In this document: one piece after another, positions 53,421 to 61,959 of the stretch
How positions within the stretch are numbered: the first letter of the stretch is position 1
Layout of the letters: the number at the start of each line of letters is the position of its first letter
Assembly: GCF_014904745.1 (NCBI RefSeq)
Contig: NZ_JACZCS010000035.1
Location: 62,001-126,000 of the forward strand
Direction: 5' to 3'
DNA: 64,000 bases
Source of the DNA: Oricola nitratireducens
GTDB lineage: Bacteria > Pseudomonadota > Alphaproteobacteria > Rhizobiales > Rhizobiaceae
Position numbers and translations under genes: made by a program
Notes under the pieces: model-generated
Database searches by the model: none
What the model was told of the DNA's origin: nothing
The model's input: only the letters and a program-made list of their open reading frames with translations

Positions 53421-54128
53421 ACGGGCCTTGCGGTTCAGCCGTTCGAGCGTCTTTTCGGCCGAGAGTTCCTTGACGGCGTCCTTGCCGATCCAGCGTGCCG
53501 TGCGGTTGTCGGAGGCGGCCAGTCTTTCCGCCAGCGCCAGCGCCGGTCCGTGGCAGGCGAGCGAGCGCTTGCCGATGTTTCGCAGCGCCCAGTTCACGGC
53601 CTTCCTGACGAAGTTCCGCTCATCGGTCGCGTGTTTCTCGATCAGCGGCAGCCAGGCGAGGATGTCGGTGTCGGGACGCTTCTTCAGATGCACGGTTCCG
53701 GACGCCATCATCGCAAATGCCGCCCGGCGCACGAACTCGCGTTCGTCGGCGGCGAATTCGGGAATGAGTTCGTCGGCAAGGTCAGACGCGCAGAACAGGT
53801 CCGCCGCTTCGTCGACGATTTCCCACGAGGCGAAATCATCCGCCATGGCGAGGGCCTGTTCGACGGTCACCTGTTTCGGATCGTCGCTGTACATCGCCAG
53901 CATGCGCGCTTCGCGAATGCCGGACGCCCAGAGTTCGGCCGCCCGTTGATGGTCGCGTTTCAGTTTGCGGGCAAGCGGATGCAGGACGGCATTGGAAATA
54001 CCGAGGGCGCTCGAGGTCTCGATGCCGTAACGCGCCATGCCGGCAATGTTCTCCGGCGATCGCAGGGACCGCAGATAGTCGATCGTCCGCTCGGCGGACC
54101 AGTCGGGCGAGGGCTCAGCCGGCGCCAT
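53415..54128 (-). CDS. DNA alkylation repair protein (AlkD-like)
   Basis: This 237-residue all-helical protein belongs to the HEAT-repeat DNA glycosylase family AlkD. Conserved points are the helices with KLKRDHQRAAELWASGIREARMLAMY, ASWEIVDEAADLFC and ATDERNFVRKAVNWALRNIGKRS, in which the DNA-contacting Trp, Arg and Asp positions can be recognised. It removes cationic alkylated bases without base flipping. It overlaps the upstream dehydrogenase stop by 14 bases. Confidence 0.9.
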   Translation of the reverse strand: MAPAEPSPDWSAERTIDYLRSLRSPENIAGMARYGIETSSALGISNAVLHPLARKLKRDHQRAAELWASGIREARMLAMYSDDPKQVTVEQALAMADDFASWEIVDEAADLFCASDLADELIPEFAADEREFVRRAAFAMMASGTVHLKKRPDTDILAWLPLIEKHATDERNFVRKAVNWALRNIGKRSLACHGPALALAERLAASDNRTARWIGKDAVKELSAEKTLERLNRKARK

Positions 54129-54999
54129 CGATCTTGCGTAACCGCGCCAGCAGCGAAGACGTGTCCCAGCGGTTCCCGCCCATGGACTGCACGTCCTTGT
54201 AGAACTGGTCGATCAGCGCGGTGACCGGCAGGGACGCGCCGTTGTTATCGGCCTCGGACAGCACGATGCCGAGATCCTTGCGCATCCAGTCGACGGCGAA
54301 ACCGTGTTCGTATTCGCCGGCGATCATGGTGCCGTGGCGGTTTTCCATCTGCCAGGACCCGGCCGCGCCCTTGGAAATGACGTCGATCACCTTGTGCATG
54401 TCGAGACCGGCCTTGAGGCCGAAATTGACGCCTTCCGCCAGTCCCTGGACGAGGCCGGCGATGCAGATCTGGTTGACCATCTTGGTGAGCTGGCCGGCGC
54501 CTGTCGGGCCCATCAGGCCGACCATGCGGGCAAAGCTTTCGATGACCGGCCTGGCGCGCTCGAAGACGTCCGCGTCGCCGCCGCACATCACGGTCAGCAC
54601 ACCGTTCCTGGCGCCCGCTTCACCGCCGGATACCGGCGCGTCGATGAAGTCGAAACCGCCGGCATCGGCGGCGGCGCGGAGTTCGCGCGCCACGTCGGCG
54701 GAGGCAGTCGTGTTGTCGATGAAGATCGCGCCCGACTTCATGCCGGAAAACGCGCCGTTCTCACCGATCGTGACGGAGCGCAGGTCATCGTCGTTTCCGA
54801 CACAGGTGAAGACGAAATCGGCGCCGTCGGCGGCTTCCTTCGGCGTCGCGGCCATGGCGCCGCCGAACTCCTTGACCCATTTCCCGGCCTTGGATGCCGT
54901 GCGGTTGTAGACCGTGACGTCGTGGCCGCCCTTGACCGCCAGGTGGCCCGCCATGTGGTACCCCATTACGCCAAGGCCGATGAATGCCGCCTTTGCCAT
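54115..54999 (-). CDS. 3-hydroxyisobutyrate dehydrogenase family NAD(P) oxidoreductase
   Basis: This 294-residue enzyme has the beta-hydroxyacid dehydrogenase plan: nucleotide-binding FIGLGVMGYHMAGHLA, the substrate motif DAPVSGGEAGARNGVL, the catalytic lysine in AGQLTKMVNQI, and a C-terminal all-helical domain with KDLGIVLSEA. Family substrates include 3-hydroxyisobutyrate, tartronate semialdehyde and similar small acids; the choice is not resolvable here. No valine-degradation gene is adjacent. Confidence 0.92.
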   Translation of the reverse strand: MAKAAFIGLGVMGYHMAGHLAVKGGHDVTVYNRTASKAGKWVKEFGGAMAATPKEAADGADFVFTCVGNDDDLRSVTIGENGAFSGMKSGAIFIDNTTASADVARELRAAADAGGFDFIDAPVSGGEAGARNGVLTVMCGGDADVFERARPVIESFARMVGLMGPTGAGQLTKMVNQICIAGLVQGLAEGVNFGLKAGLDMHKVIDVISKGAAGSWQMENRHGTMIAGEYEHGFAVDWMRKDLGIVLSEADNNGASLPVTALIDQFYKDVQSMGGNRWDTSSLLARLRKIDGAG

Positions 55000-55093
55000 C
55001 TCAGATCACCTCTTCGCTTGTCCGAGCGAGACATAACCTAACAGGCGGAACGGTCAACCGGTGAATCCGGTCGACCGGTGTCGGGCGGGATGC

Positions 55094-55270
55094 TCAATCG
55101 TTCATGTGCCGGTACGCGTCGCTCCGCGCGAGAGCGAGGAAAGAGTCGATTTCCCGGCGCCGCCGTTCGCGGGCCTCGCGCTCGTTCGAACCGCGCGCAT
55201 GTTCGGCGCGATAGTCAATTCCGGGCGTGCGGGTGGCGATCATCAGCGAATTAGCGAAGACGGTAAGCAT
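55094..55270 (-). CDS. Small uncharacterised protein
   Basis: This 58-residue protein starts MLTVFANSLMIATRTPGIDYRAEHARG and continues with a strongly charged helix (NEREARERRRREIDSFLALARSDAYRHM). The ATG at 55270 has GGAGA 5 bases upstream. The gene is divergent from the LysR regulator with 97 bases between them. I do not recognise a family beyond resemblance to small DUF1127-like proteins. It may be a membrane-associated or RNA-binding peptide, but this is open. Confidence 0.6.
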   Translation of the reverse strand: MLTVFANSLMIATRTPGIDYRAEHARGSNEREARERRRREIDSFLALARSDAYRHMND

Positions 55271-55367
55271 TCTTTTCTCCAAGTGTCAGATTGCCTCTCC
55301 TCAATTTGACTGTTCGCCGGGGAAATGCCAGTCAGGAATAAATATGATATGTAAGTAGGTCTTTCAT

Positions 55368-56255
55368 ATGGATTGGCGCGGCATACCTTCGCTCACCAGC
55401 CTCAGGGCTTTCTCGGCCGTGGCGGACGCGCTGAATTTCTCGCATGCCGGAAGGGAGCTGAACGTCAGCCATGCGGCGGTCAGCCAGCAGGTCCGGTCGC
55501 TGGAAGCGCATCTCGGCGTGTCGCTCGTCATGCGGTACGGGCGCGGCGTGACGCTGACACCGGAAGGCCAGGAATTGGCGCGCAGCCTCGAAAATGCCTT
55601 TCAGGGGATCAGGTCGGCCGTGGACGCCCTTGCCGATTCCGGTTCGGTGCGGCCATTGCAGGTGACCATGACGCCCGCCTTCGCGGTTAGCTGGCTCATG
55701 CCCCGCATTTCCGATTTCCGCCTGCAGCATCCGGACATCGAACTGATGCTCAATCCGACCGCAGAGGTCGTCGCACTGGCGCCGGGCGGTGTCGACGTCG
55801 CGATCCGCTTCGGGGACGGCAAGTGGAAGGGACTCGATGCCGAACCGCTGTTGCCGACCACCTTCGCGATCGTTGCAGCGCGATCGCTGGTCGGCGACCG
55901 CGAATTTGTGGATCCGGAGCAACTGATCGACTATCCCTGGCTGCAGGAACTGGGCACCAACGAATTGTCGCTCTGGCTGGAGCGCCAGGGCGTGATTGCG
56001 CCGGGAAAGCTCGATATTACCCATTTGCCGGGCTACATGGTTCTGGACGGATTGCGGCGCGGCGATGGCGTCACGGCATCGGCCCGAAAATTCCTCGAAG
56101 CCGATATAGCCGCCGGAAACCTGCGTGTCCTGTTCGAGGACGCCAGACCCGGATCGGGCTACTATATCGTCACGCGCCACGGGGCGATGCGGCCGCCGCT
56201 CAAGGCGTTCGTTTCATGGCTGCGCCGGCACGCACAGATGCCGGACAACCGCTAG
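55368..56255 (+). CDS. LysR-family regulator (GcvA-like)
   Basis: This 295-residue regulator has the N-terminal winged helix LTSLRAFSAVADALNFSHAGRELNVSHAAVSQQVRSLEAHLGVSL and a periplasmic-binding-like effector domain (PLQVTMTPAFAVSWLMPRI, DVAIRFGDG). These features place it in the GcvA-type subgroup, common beside amino-acid metabolism genes. Its stop codon overlaps the stop of the convergent ABC permease gene (CTAG at 56252-56255), so they may influence each other. Confidence 0.93.
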   Translation: MDWRGIPSLTSLRAFSAVADALNFSHAGRELNVSHAAVSQQVRSLEAHLGVSLVMRYGRGVTLTPEGQELARSLENAFQGIRSAVDALADSGSVRPLQVTMTPAFAVSWLMPRISDFRLQHPDIELMLNPTAEVVALAPGGVDVAIRFGDGKWKGLDAEPLLPTTFAIVAARSLVGDREFVDPEQLIDYPWLQELGTNELSLWLERQGVIAPGKLDITHLPGYMVLDGLRRGDGVTASARKFLEADIAAGNLRVLFEDARPGSGYYIVTRHGAMRPPLKAFVSWLRRHAQMPDNR

Positions 56256-57085
56256 CGCAGGAGATGCCGCGTCAGCCGGGCCTCGAGCCTGTTCCAGACA
56301 TTGCGCAACGCCTCCACCATGACGAAGTAGAAGACCGCCGCCCAGATATAGGCTTGGAAGTCATAGGTGCGCGAGAAGGCGCGCCGCGTTTCGCCCATCA
56401 GGTCGAACACGGTGACGAGGGCCACGATCGCCGATCCCTTGATCATCAGGATGATCTCGTTGCCGTAGGGCCGAAGCGCGACGATCAGCGCTTGCGGCAG
56501 GATGACCTTCCAGAAGGTGTGGATGCGATTAAGGCCGAGCGCCTCTGCGCCTTCCCATTGCCCCCTCGGCACGCTCTCGATGGCGCCGCGCAGGATCTCC
56601 GCCTGGTAGGCGGCCGTGTTCAGCGAAAAGGCGAACAGCGCGCAATTCCATGCATCGCGGAAAAAGACCCAGAGACCGACGGCTTCCAGCTGCTGCCGGA
56701 ATGAGCCGAGGCCGTAGTAGATGAGGAAAAGCTGGGCGATCAGCGGCGTGCCGCGGAAAATATAGACATAGGCGAAGGCGAGGCGGTTGATGATGATGTT
56801 CTTCGACATGCGCCCGAGGGCGACCGGAAACGATATCACCGCTCCGATGACGATGGAAACGCCGACAAGTGTCAGCGTGACGTAGAGACCCGACAGGAAT
56901 TTCGGGCCGTAGCGCTCGATCTTGTCGAGGTCCCAGGCGAGATAGAGATAGACGACAAGTCCGGCTGTGGCGGCGATCCAGAACGCCATCAGGAGGTAGC
57001 CGGCGATGCGGGACCGTGTCCAGGGCTTCGGCGGTGGCACCGGGGCCGGCTGGGCGGCGACGAGACCTTCGGCGGCACCGTTCAT
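56252..57085 (-). CDS. Polar/basic amino-acid ABC transporter permease (HisM-like)
   Basis: This 277-residue inner-membrane protein has a long N-terminal extension, one extra membrane segment and then the HisM/ArtM-type domain (GLYVTLTLVGVSIVIGAVISFPVALGR, FRGTPLIAQLFLIYYGLGS). The coupling loop EALGLNRIHTFWKVILPQAL contacts the ATPase. It forms a heterodimer with the upstream permease, whose stop overlaps its start. No ATP-binding gene is in this operon. Confidence 0.92.
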   Translation of the reverse strand: MNGAAEGLVAAQPAPVPPPKPWTRSRIAGYLLMAFWIAATAGLVVYLYLAWDLDKIERYGPKFLSGLYVTLTLVGVSIVIGAVISFPVALGRMSKNIIINRLAFAYVYIFRGTPLIAQLFLIYYGLGSFRQQLEAVGLWVFFRDAWNCALFAFSLNTAAYQAEILRGAIESVPRGQWEGAEALGLNRIHTFWKVILPQALIVALRPYGNEIILMIKGSAIVALVTVFDLMGETRRAFSRTYDFQAYIWAAVFYFVMVEALRNVWNRLEARLTRHLLR

Positions 57086-57795
57086 CGCGCCTGCTCCCCG
57101 CGTTTGCCATAGGCCTCGATCCTGTTCAGCGCGATTGACGAGATCAGCGCGAGGACGAGATAGAGCAGAAACGCGATGCCGAAGAAGAGAAACGCTTCCT
57201 TGGTAACGCGGGCGGCGATCCCGGTCTGGCGCAGAATGTCGGTCAGGCCGATGGCCGAGACGAGGGCCGTGTCTTTCAGCAGGATCATCCAGAGATTGCC
57301 GAGGCCCGGCAGCGCGATGCGGATCAACTGCGGCAGGATGATCATGCGCATCACGGTGCCATGGCGCAGGCCGAGCGCGTAGCCGCCCTCGTATTGGCCC
57401 TTGGGGATGGCGCGGAACGCGGACAGGAAGACTTCGCTCGCATAGGATGAGAAGACGAGCGCAAGCGAAACGGCGCCGGCGGCAAACGAGTTGATTTCGA
57501 TGGCGCCATCGAAGCCGATCAGCTTGAGGACAAGCTGGATGCCGATCTGGAGGCCGTAATAGACGATGAAGAGGGTGAGGAGTTCCGGCAGACCGCGGAA
57601 GATCGTGGTGTAGATGTCGGCGGCGGTGCGTACGGTCCACTCCTTGCTCTGCTTTCCGAGCGCGATCATGAAGCCGATGAAAAGCCCGAGTGGCAGGGTT
57701 GCGAGCGCGAGCGATACCGTTATCAGCACGCCCCAGGCAATTTCGTCACTCCAGCCCTGATCGCCAAAACTGAGTAACGTGAGATATTTCTCCAT
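57082..57795 (-). CDS. Polar/basic amino-acid ABC transporter permease (HisQ-like)
   Basis: This 237-residue membrane protein has the HisQ-type domain: GVLITVSLALATLPLGLFIGFMIALGKQS, FRGLPELLTLFIVYYGLQ, and the EAA coupling loop GYALGLRHGTVMRMIILPQLIRIALPG. It pairs with the HisM-like protein and receives substrate from the binding protein encoded upstream. It overlaps HisM by ATGA and is separated from the binding-protein gene by a hairpin, which may lower its expression relative to that gene. Confidence 0.92.
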   Translation of the reverse strand: MEKYLTLLSFGDQGWSDEIAWGVLITVSLALATLPLGLFIGFMIALGKQSKEWTVRTAADIYTTIFRGLPELLTLFIVYYGLQIGIQLVLKLIGFDGAIEINSFAAGAVSLALVFSSYASEVFLSAFRAIPKGQYEGGYALGLRHGTVMRMIILPQLIRIALPGLGNLWMILLKDTALVSAIGLTDILRQTGIAARVTKEAFLFFGIAFLLYLVLALISSIALNRIEAYGKRGEQAR

Positions 57796-57842
57796 CCGTC
57801 CCGCTTACCCGTTCGCAGTTGGCCCGTTCGGACCGGCATATG

Positions 57843-57868
57843 CGCCGGACGGTGTGCTCCGTCCGGCG
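57843..57868 (-). other. Hairpin between the binding-protein gene and the permeases
   Basis: A perfect 10-bp stem (CGCCGGACGG at 57843-57852 and CCGTCCGGCG at 57859-57868) with a 6-base loop lies between the binding-protein stop and the HisQ start. No T-run follows. Such REP-like elements often stabilise the binding-protein mRNA relative to the permease mRNA. Confidence 0.7.
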
Positions 57869-57884
57869 TGTTACTCTGGGGAAA

Positions 57885-58664
57885 TCAGTCGCCGTAAACG
57901 TCGACGTCGAAATACTTGTCGTTGATTTCCTTGTAGGTGCCGTTGGCGCGGATCGCGTCGATGGCGGCGTTGAACTTCTCGCGCAGTTCATCCTCGCCCT
58001 TGCGCACCGCGATGCCGGCGCCTTGGCCGTTGATTACCGGATCGGGCTTCAGCGTGCCGAGCAGTTTGCAGCATGCGCCGTCGTCCGACTTCAGCCATTC
58101 CGACAGCACGATCACGTCGTCGATGACGGCGTCGATGCGGCCGCTGGCGATGTCGAGCTTGTACTCGTCAGGCGTCGGATAGAGCTTCAACTCGGCGGAG
58201 GGAAGCTTTTCCTCGGCATAGTTGGAGTGGGTCGTCGAGGACTGGGCGCCGATCGTGCGGCCGGCGAGGCCGGCATCGGTCGCCTCGGTGATGTCGCTGT
58301 CCTTCGGGACGGCGATCGCCGGCGGCGTGTTGTAGTACTTGTTCGTGAAGTCGACCTTTTCCTTGCGCTCGTCAGTGATCGACATGGAAGCGATGATGGC
58401 GTCGAACTTGCCGGCCAGAAGTGCCGGGATGATGCCGTCCCAGTCCTGAGTCACGAATTCGCAATCGGCCTTCATTTCAGCGCAGAGCGCCTTGGCGATA
58501 TCGATGTCGAATCCGACGAGAGAGCCGTCGGCCTCGAGATTGTTGAACGGAGGGTATGCGCCTTCGGTACCGATCTTCAGCTTCATCATGTCTTCGGCCT
58601 GCGCGGCGCCGATCGTCAGCGCCAGTGTCGCGGCCGCAGCCAGGAATCCTGTGGTGAAACGCAT
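57885..58664 (-). CDS. Basic amino-acid ABC transporter substrate-binding protein
   Basis: This 259-residue periplasmic protein has a signal peptide (MRFTTGFLAAAATLALTIGAAQA) and the ArgT/HisJ-type domain: LKIGTEGAYPPFNNLEADGSLVGFDIDIAKALC, IPALLAGKFDAIIASMSITDERKEKVDFTNKYY and LASGRIDAVIDD. It is like lysine/arginine/ornithine-binding proteins; the ligand is not certain. AGAGGAAA precedes the ATG. Two cysteines near 206-207 and two near 61 and 68 may form disulfides. Confidence 0.93.
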   Translation of the reverse strand: MRFTTGFLAAAATLALTIGAAQAEDMMKLKIGTEGAYPPFNNLEADGSLVGFDIDIAKALCAEMKADCEFVTQDWDGIIPALLAGKFDAIIASMSITDERKEKVDFTNKYYNTPPAIAVPKDSDITEATDAGLAGRTIGAQSSTTHSNYAEEKLPSAELKLYPTPDEYKLDIASGRIDAVIDDVIVLSEWLKSDDGACCKLLGTLKPDPVINGQGAGIAVRKGEDELREKFNAAIDAIRANGTYKEINDKYFDVDVYGD

Positions 58665-58698
58665 GTCAGTTTCCTCTTTAGGTTACGCTTCTAGTGCA

Positions 58699-58714
58699 AG
58701 GCATTGTCATGCCT
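58699..58714. promoter_or_regulatory. Inverted repeat upstream of the amino-acid binding-protein gene
   Basis: AGGCA (58699-58703) and TGCCT (58710-58714) flank TTGTCA, 35 bases upstream of the start codon. The size fits a half-site pair for a LysR- or other dimeric regulator. The wider gap 58665-58808 contains no gene. Confidence 0.35.
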
Positions 58715-58808
58715 GATGGAACGCCCGTGCTCCTCGCAGGGCATGAAATGGAATACTCCCACTGTTTTTGCGCGGATTGCAACCGGAAAAAGTTCCGCAA
58801 CGAAAGGG

Positions 58809-59345
58809 TTATTTGCCCCTGGCGACTGGTCGAAACATGCGGACCAGCACTGCGTCGCGGTCGATGAAGTGGTGTTTCAGCGCGCCGAGAATGTGCAACG
58901 CAACTAGCGGCAGGAAGGCATGCCCGGCGAGGTCGTGAGCCTCTCCGAATATTTCGGCCAGCGCGCGGTTTGGCTGCATGGGGACCGTCACCGCGCCGAG
59001 GCCGAAGAAAGCGATGGGATCGCCTTCAAGCGGCGGGATCGCCAGTCCGGTGACCGAAACGGTCAGGATGCACAGCAGAAAAGCGAGGGTCACAAGGCGC
59101 GCGGCGAAGTTGAAGATTGCTGGCTGGTCGGTGATGCGGGGATAGCCCCGCGCGACGCGCCAGCCGGTGCGGAACAGAAAGAGCGGTATTGCGAGGATGC
59201 CGATACCGAGATGGATCGCGGCGAACTCGTCTTCGTGGGTGAGGAACAGCGTCACCACGGCCACGGCCGTCAGCCAGTGCAACAGGATCGAGACCGGCGA
59301 ATATCCGGCAAAGCGATCGCGGGTGTTGAGCGGGGTCCGTTCCAA
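58809..59345 (-). CDS. Cytochrome b561
   Basis: This 178-residue protein has four hydrophobic helices with histidines placed for two b hemes: ILLHWLTAVAVV (helix 1), AIHLGIGILAIP (helix 2) and HDLAGHAFLPLVALHILGALKHH (helix 4). It is of the bacterial b561 type (cybB-like) that exchanges electrons between quinol and acceptors such as superoxide in the inner membrane. The start appears to be TTG at 59345 with GAGG about 6 bases upstream, because no other start lies before helix 1. Confidence 0.88.
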   Translation of the reverse strand: MERTPLNTRDRFAGYSPVSILLHWLTAVAVVTLFLTHEDEFAAIHLGIGILAIPLFLFRTGWRVARGYPRITDQPAIFNFAARLVTLAFLLCILTVSVTGLAIPPLEGDPIAFFGLGAVTVPMQPNRALAEIFGEAHDLAGHAFLPLVALHILGALKHHFIDRDAVLVRMFRPVARGK

Positions 59346-59413
59346 GTCAGGCCTCGTGCGGCGTAGTCGTCATGCCGCGATACAGTCGCGGCCTGAGATT
59401 GGCAATGCCCCGA

Positions 59414-60637
59414 TTATGGCCGGTTGGCCATGCGCACAGCGCCAAGTGTCAGGATGATCGCGATCAGCGCACAGGCGGACAGGAACAGGCAGAGCGGGAT
59501 CGGGAGGCCTTCCTCGCCGGCGATGATGCCGGCGGCGATCGAGGCGCATGCGCCGACACCCATCTGTATCGCGCCGAGCAGGCCTGACGCGGCGCCCGCC
59601 GCATCGGGCTTGAGGCTGATGGCTGCGGCCGTCACGTTGGGAAGCGTCAGGCCGTTGCCGACACCGATCAGCATGACCGGCAGGAAGAAGGCGAGGGGAT
59701 GCTCCACCCCGGCGGCGAAGAAGGCGATGGTGATGGCGGGACCGGCCAGGGTGACGACCGTCCCTTCGACCATCATGCGCTCGAGACCGCGGCGTTCCGA
59801 GAAACGGCCGGTCAGGAAATTGCCGACGGAGTAGCCGAACGCGCAGAAGGCGAAATACAGCCCATAGGCGAACGGTGTAAGGCCGAGATAGACGTTCGAG
59901 ACCGCCGGTCCGCCGCCCAGAAAACCGAGAAAGGTTGCCGTTGTGAAGCCGGACGCGCAGGCATAGACCCAGAAAAGCGGCAGCCGCGCGAGTTGGCGGT
60001 AGCTTTCGACCTGGTTTCGCAACGGCGCGCCGCGAAACCGGTTCGTCTCCGGCAGCGTCACGATGGCGGCGGCGATGGCCGCAACCCCGAACAGGCCGAG
60101 CGCGACGAAGGTCATGCGCCAACCCGCGATCTGGTCGATCAGGCCGCCTATCGCCGGGCCGAGCATCGGCGCCACGGCCATGCCCATGACCATGTATCCC
60201 ATCGCGCTTGCCGCCTTCTCGCGTGGATAGACATCGCGGACGATCGCCCGCGACAGGACCATGCCGCTCGCGGACGCCGCCTGGATGATGCGTCCGGCAA
60301 GAAACATTTCGGCTGATTGCGCGATGACGCACATTGCGGTGCCGACGAGAAACAGGACGAGACCGGCATAGATGACCGGCCGACGCCCGAAGAGATCCGA
60401 CAGCGGGCCGATGACGAGTTGCAGGGCGGCCATCATGAAGAGGTAGAGCGAGAGGCCAAGCTGGATCGTGGCGTAAGGCGCGCCGAGGTCGCGCGCGATA
60501 CTCGGCATTGACGGAACGAAGAGATTGATCGCAAGCGGGCTGACGGCGGCAAGGAGCACCAGCGTGGCGAGCGCGGGTTTCGGCCCCGTCCAGTCGTGTT
60601 CGGCCGGCGTGGCTGCTTGTGCGGTATCGCTGCTCAT
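59414..60637 (-). CDS. Bcr/CflA-type multidrug efflux MFS transporter
   Basis: This 407-residue transporter has 12 predicted helices. The Bcr/CflA subgroup is indicated by NLFVPSMPSIARDLGA in helix 1, the motif A equivalent GPLSDLFGRRPVIYAGLVLFLVG, and SRAIVRDVYPREKAASAMGYMVMGMAVAPMLGP in helix 5. Substrates may be sulfonamides, bicyclomycin or natural antibiotics. The ATG at 60637 overlaps the upstream EamA gene (ATGA), which suggests one transcript. Confidence 0.92.
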   Translation of the reverse strand: MSSDTAQAATPAEHDWTGPKPALATLVLLAAVSPLAINLFVPSMPSIARDLGAPYATIQLGLSLYLFMMAALQLVIGPLSDLFGRRPVIYAGLVLFLVGTAMCVIAQSAEMFLAGRIIQAASASGMVLSRAIVRDVYPREKAASAMGYMVMGMAVAPMLGPAIGGLIDQIAGWRMTFVALGLFGVAAIAAAIVTLPETNRFRGAPLRNQVESYRQLARLPLFWVYACASGFTTATFLGFLGGGPAVSNVYLGLTPFAYGLYFAFCAFGYSVGNFLTGRFSERRGLERMMVEGTVVTLAGPAITIAFFAAGVEHPLAFFLPVMLIGVGNGLTLPNVTAAAISLKPDAAGAASGLLGAIQMGVGACASIAAGIIAGEEGLPIPLCLFLSACALIAIILTLGAVRMANRP

Positions 60638-61584
60638 GATCTGCGCGGTTTCCGGTGTCTGGCCATCTGTTCGCGATAAAGCGTATAGAGCCCGCTCGCA
60701 ACGATCAGCAACGATCCGGCAATCGCCAATATGTCCGGCCGTTCGCCGAAAACAACCAGGCCGATGACGATGGCAAATACCAGGCGGCTGTAACGGAACG
60801 GCGCGATGACCGAGATTTCGCCGGCCCGCAAGGCGATTGTCAGGAGGTGGATCCCGATGATGCCGAAGAACGATGCCGCGAGCACCATTGTCGTTGTGCG
60901 CCAAGACATCCACTGCCACGGCGCCGTCGCGCTCTGAAGCGCGACAGCGGCCGCGAACACGACGACATTGGCGCCAAGCGCGATGATCTCGGTCGGCACG
61001 GATCGCGCCACGGCGCGCGTGCCGAGGTCACGCATCGCAAGACCGATAACGGCCGCGACGGCGAAGAGGGCGGCGTAGTCGAAACCGGCCACTCCCGGCC
61101 GCACGATAAGGAGAACGCCGGCAAAGCCGGCGGCGACAGCGGTCCAACGGCGCCAGCCGACGGTCTCGCGCAGGAAGATTGCGGCGCCGAAGGTGACGGC
61201 GAGCGGAGAAGCCTGCAGGATCGCCGAGGCGTTGCTGATCGGCATCAGGGAGAGTGCGGTGACGAAACACAGCGCGCCGGTCGCCTCGCCGAAATGGCGC
61301 AGCAGGATTGCCGGCGAAACCAGCGCCTCGCGCGTGATACGCTGCCGCTTGGCTCTTGCGAGAAGGCCGAAATAGACGATCGCGAGCAGGCTCTGAATGC
61401 TCAGGATCTGGCCGACGCCGACATTTACCGAAGCCAGCTTGATGAACATGTCATCGAAGGCGAACAGCGCCATCGAGGTCGCCAGGAAGGCGATGGCCCT
61501 CAGGTTGGCGGCATCGATGGCGGCGATGTCGAGCAGCAAATCGGTATCGGGCGTTTCGCCGCCGCTGGTGTTCTGCGATGTCAT
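60634..61584 (-). CDS. EamA/DMT family transporter
   Basis: This 316-residue membrane protein has ten predicted helices in two EamA repeats (first MALFAFDDMFIKLASVNVGVGQIL; second SFFGIIGIHLLTIALRAGEISVIAPFRYSRLVFAIVIGLVVFGE). The hydrophilic N-terminus of about 35 residues is cytoplasmic. Substrates of this RarD/RhaT-like group are metabolites or amino acids and are not predictable. It heads a two-gene leftward unit with the MFS transporter. Confidence 0.92.
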   Translation of the reverse strand: MTSQNTSGGETPDTDLLLDIAAIDAANLRAIAFLATSMALFAFDDMFIKLASVNVGVGQILSIQSLLAIVYFGLLARAKRQRITREALVSPAILLRHFGEATGALCFVTALSLMPISNASAILQASPLAVTFGAAIFLRETVGWRRWTAVAAGFAGVLLIVRPGVAGFDYAALFAVAAVIGLAMRDLGTRAVARSVPTEIIALGANVVVFAAAVALQSATAPWQWMSWRTTTMVLAASFFGIIGIHLLTIALRAGEISVIAPFRYSRLVFAIVIGLVVFGERPDILAIAGSLLIVASGLYTLYREQMARHRKPRRS

Positions 61585-61687
61585 GAAACCGGCCCGCCGG
61601 AGGAAGAAGGGGGCCGCGCTAAACGCGGCAACCACCCTTATCGTAAAAGGCGCGCCTGGTCACGCCCCCTGATCGGAGGCGGCGGCC

Positions 61688-61813
61688 TTAGCGGCCGAAG
61701 AGCGAACCGAACATGTTGCGAAGCGTCGCATCGCGCTCGCGTTTGGCACGGGCGATGATCGTTTCGATCTCGCGCGGTTCGAACGTGTTGTCTTTGCGTT
61801 TGTTGGCGGACAT
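61688..61813 (-). CDS. Very small conserved-type protein (41 residues)
   Basis: This frame encodes MSANKRKDNTFEPREI followed by ETIIARAKRERDATLRNMFG and ends in SLFGR: a charged amphipathic helix and a short hydrophobic end. Peptides with this pattern (FEPREIE...RNMF) occur in rhizobia-type genomes, as I recall, usually near transporter genes. The ATG at 61813 has only a weak GGGAA upstream. It lies between two EamA genes in the same orientation and may be cotranscribed. Function is unknown. Confidence 0.6.
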   Translation of the reverse strand: MSANKRKDNTFEPREIETIIARAKRERDATLRNMFGSLFGR

Positions 61814-61959
61814 TGCCGTATTCCCGTCTTTCGTTGTGCGCGGCGCGCGTCATTGCTGCGCTGCACAATGCAGATGGGGTGTCTATGCGCCGATTTCGCG
61901 TTCGCAGATATGTTAATTGGGAAGGCCAGCCATGCGCGCGGATGCGAGGTGGTGCTGCG

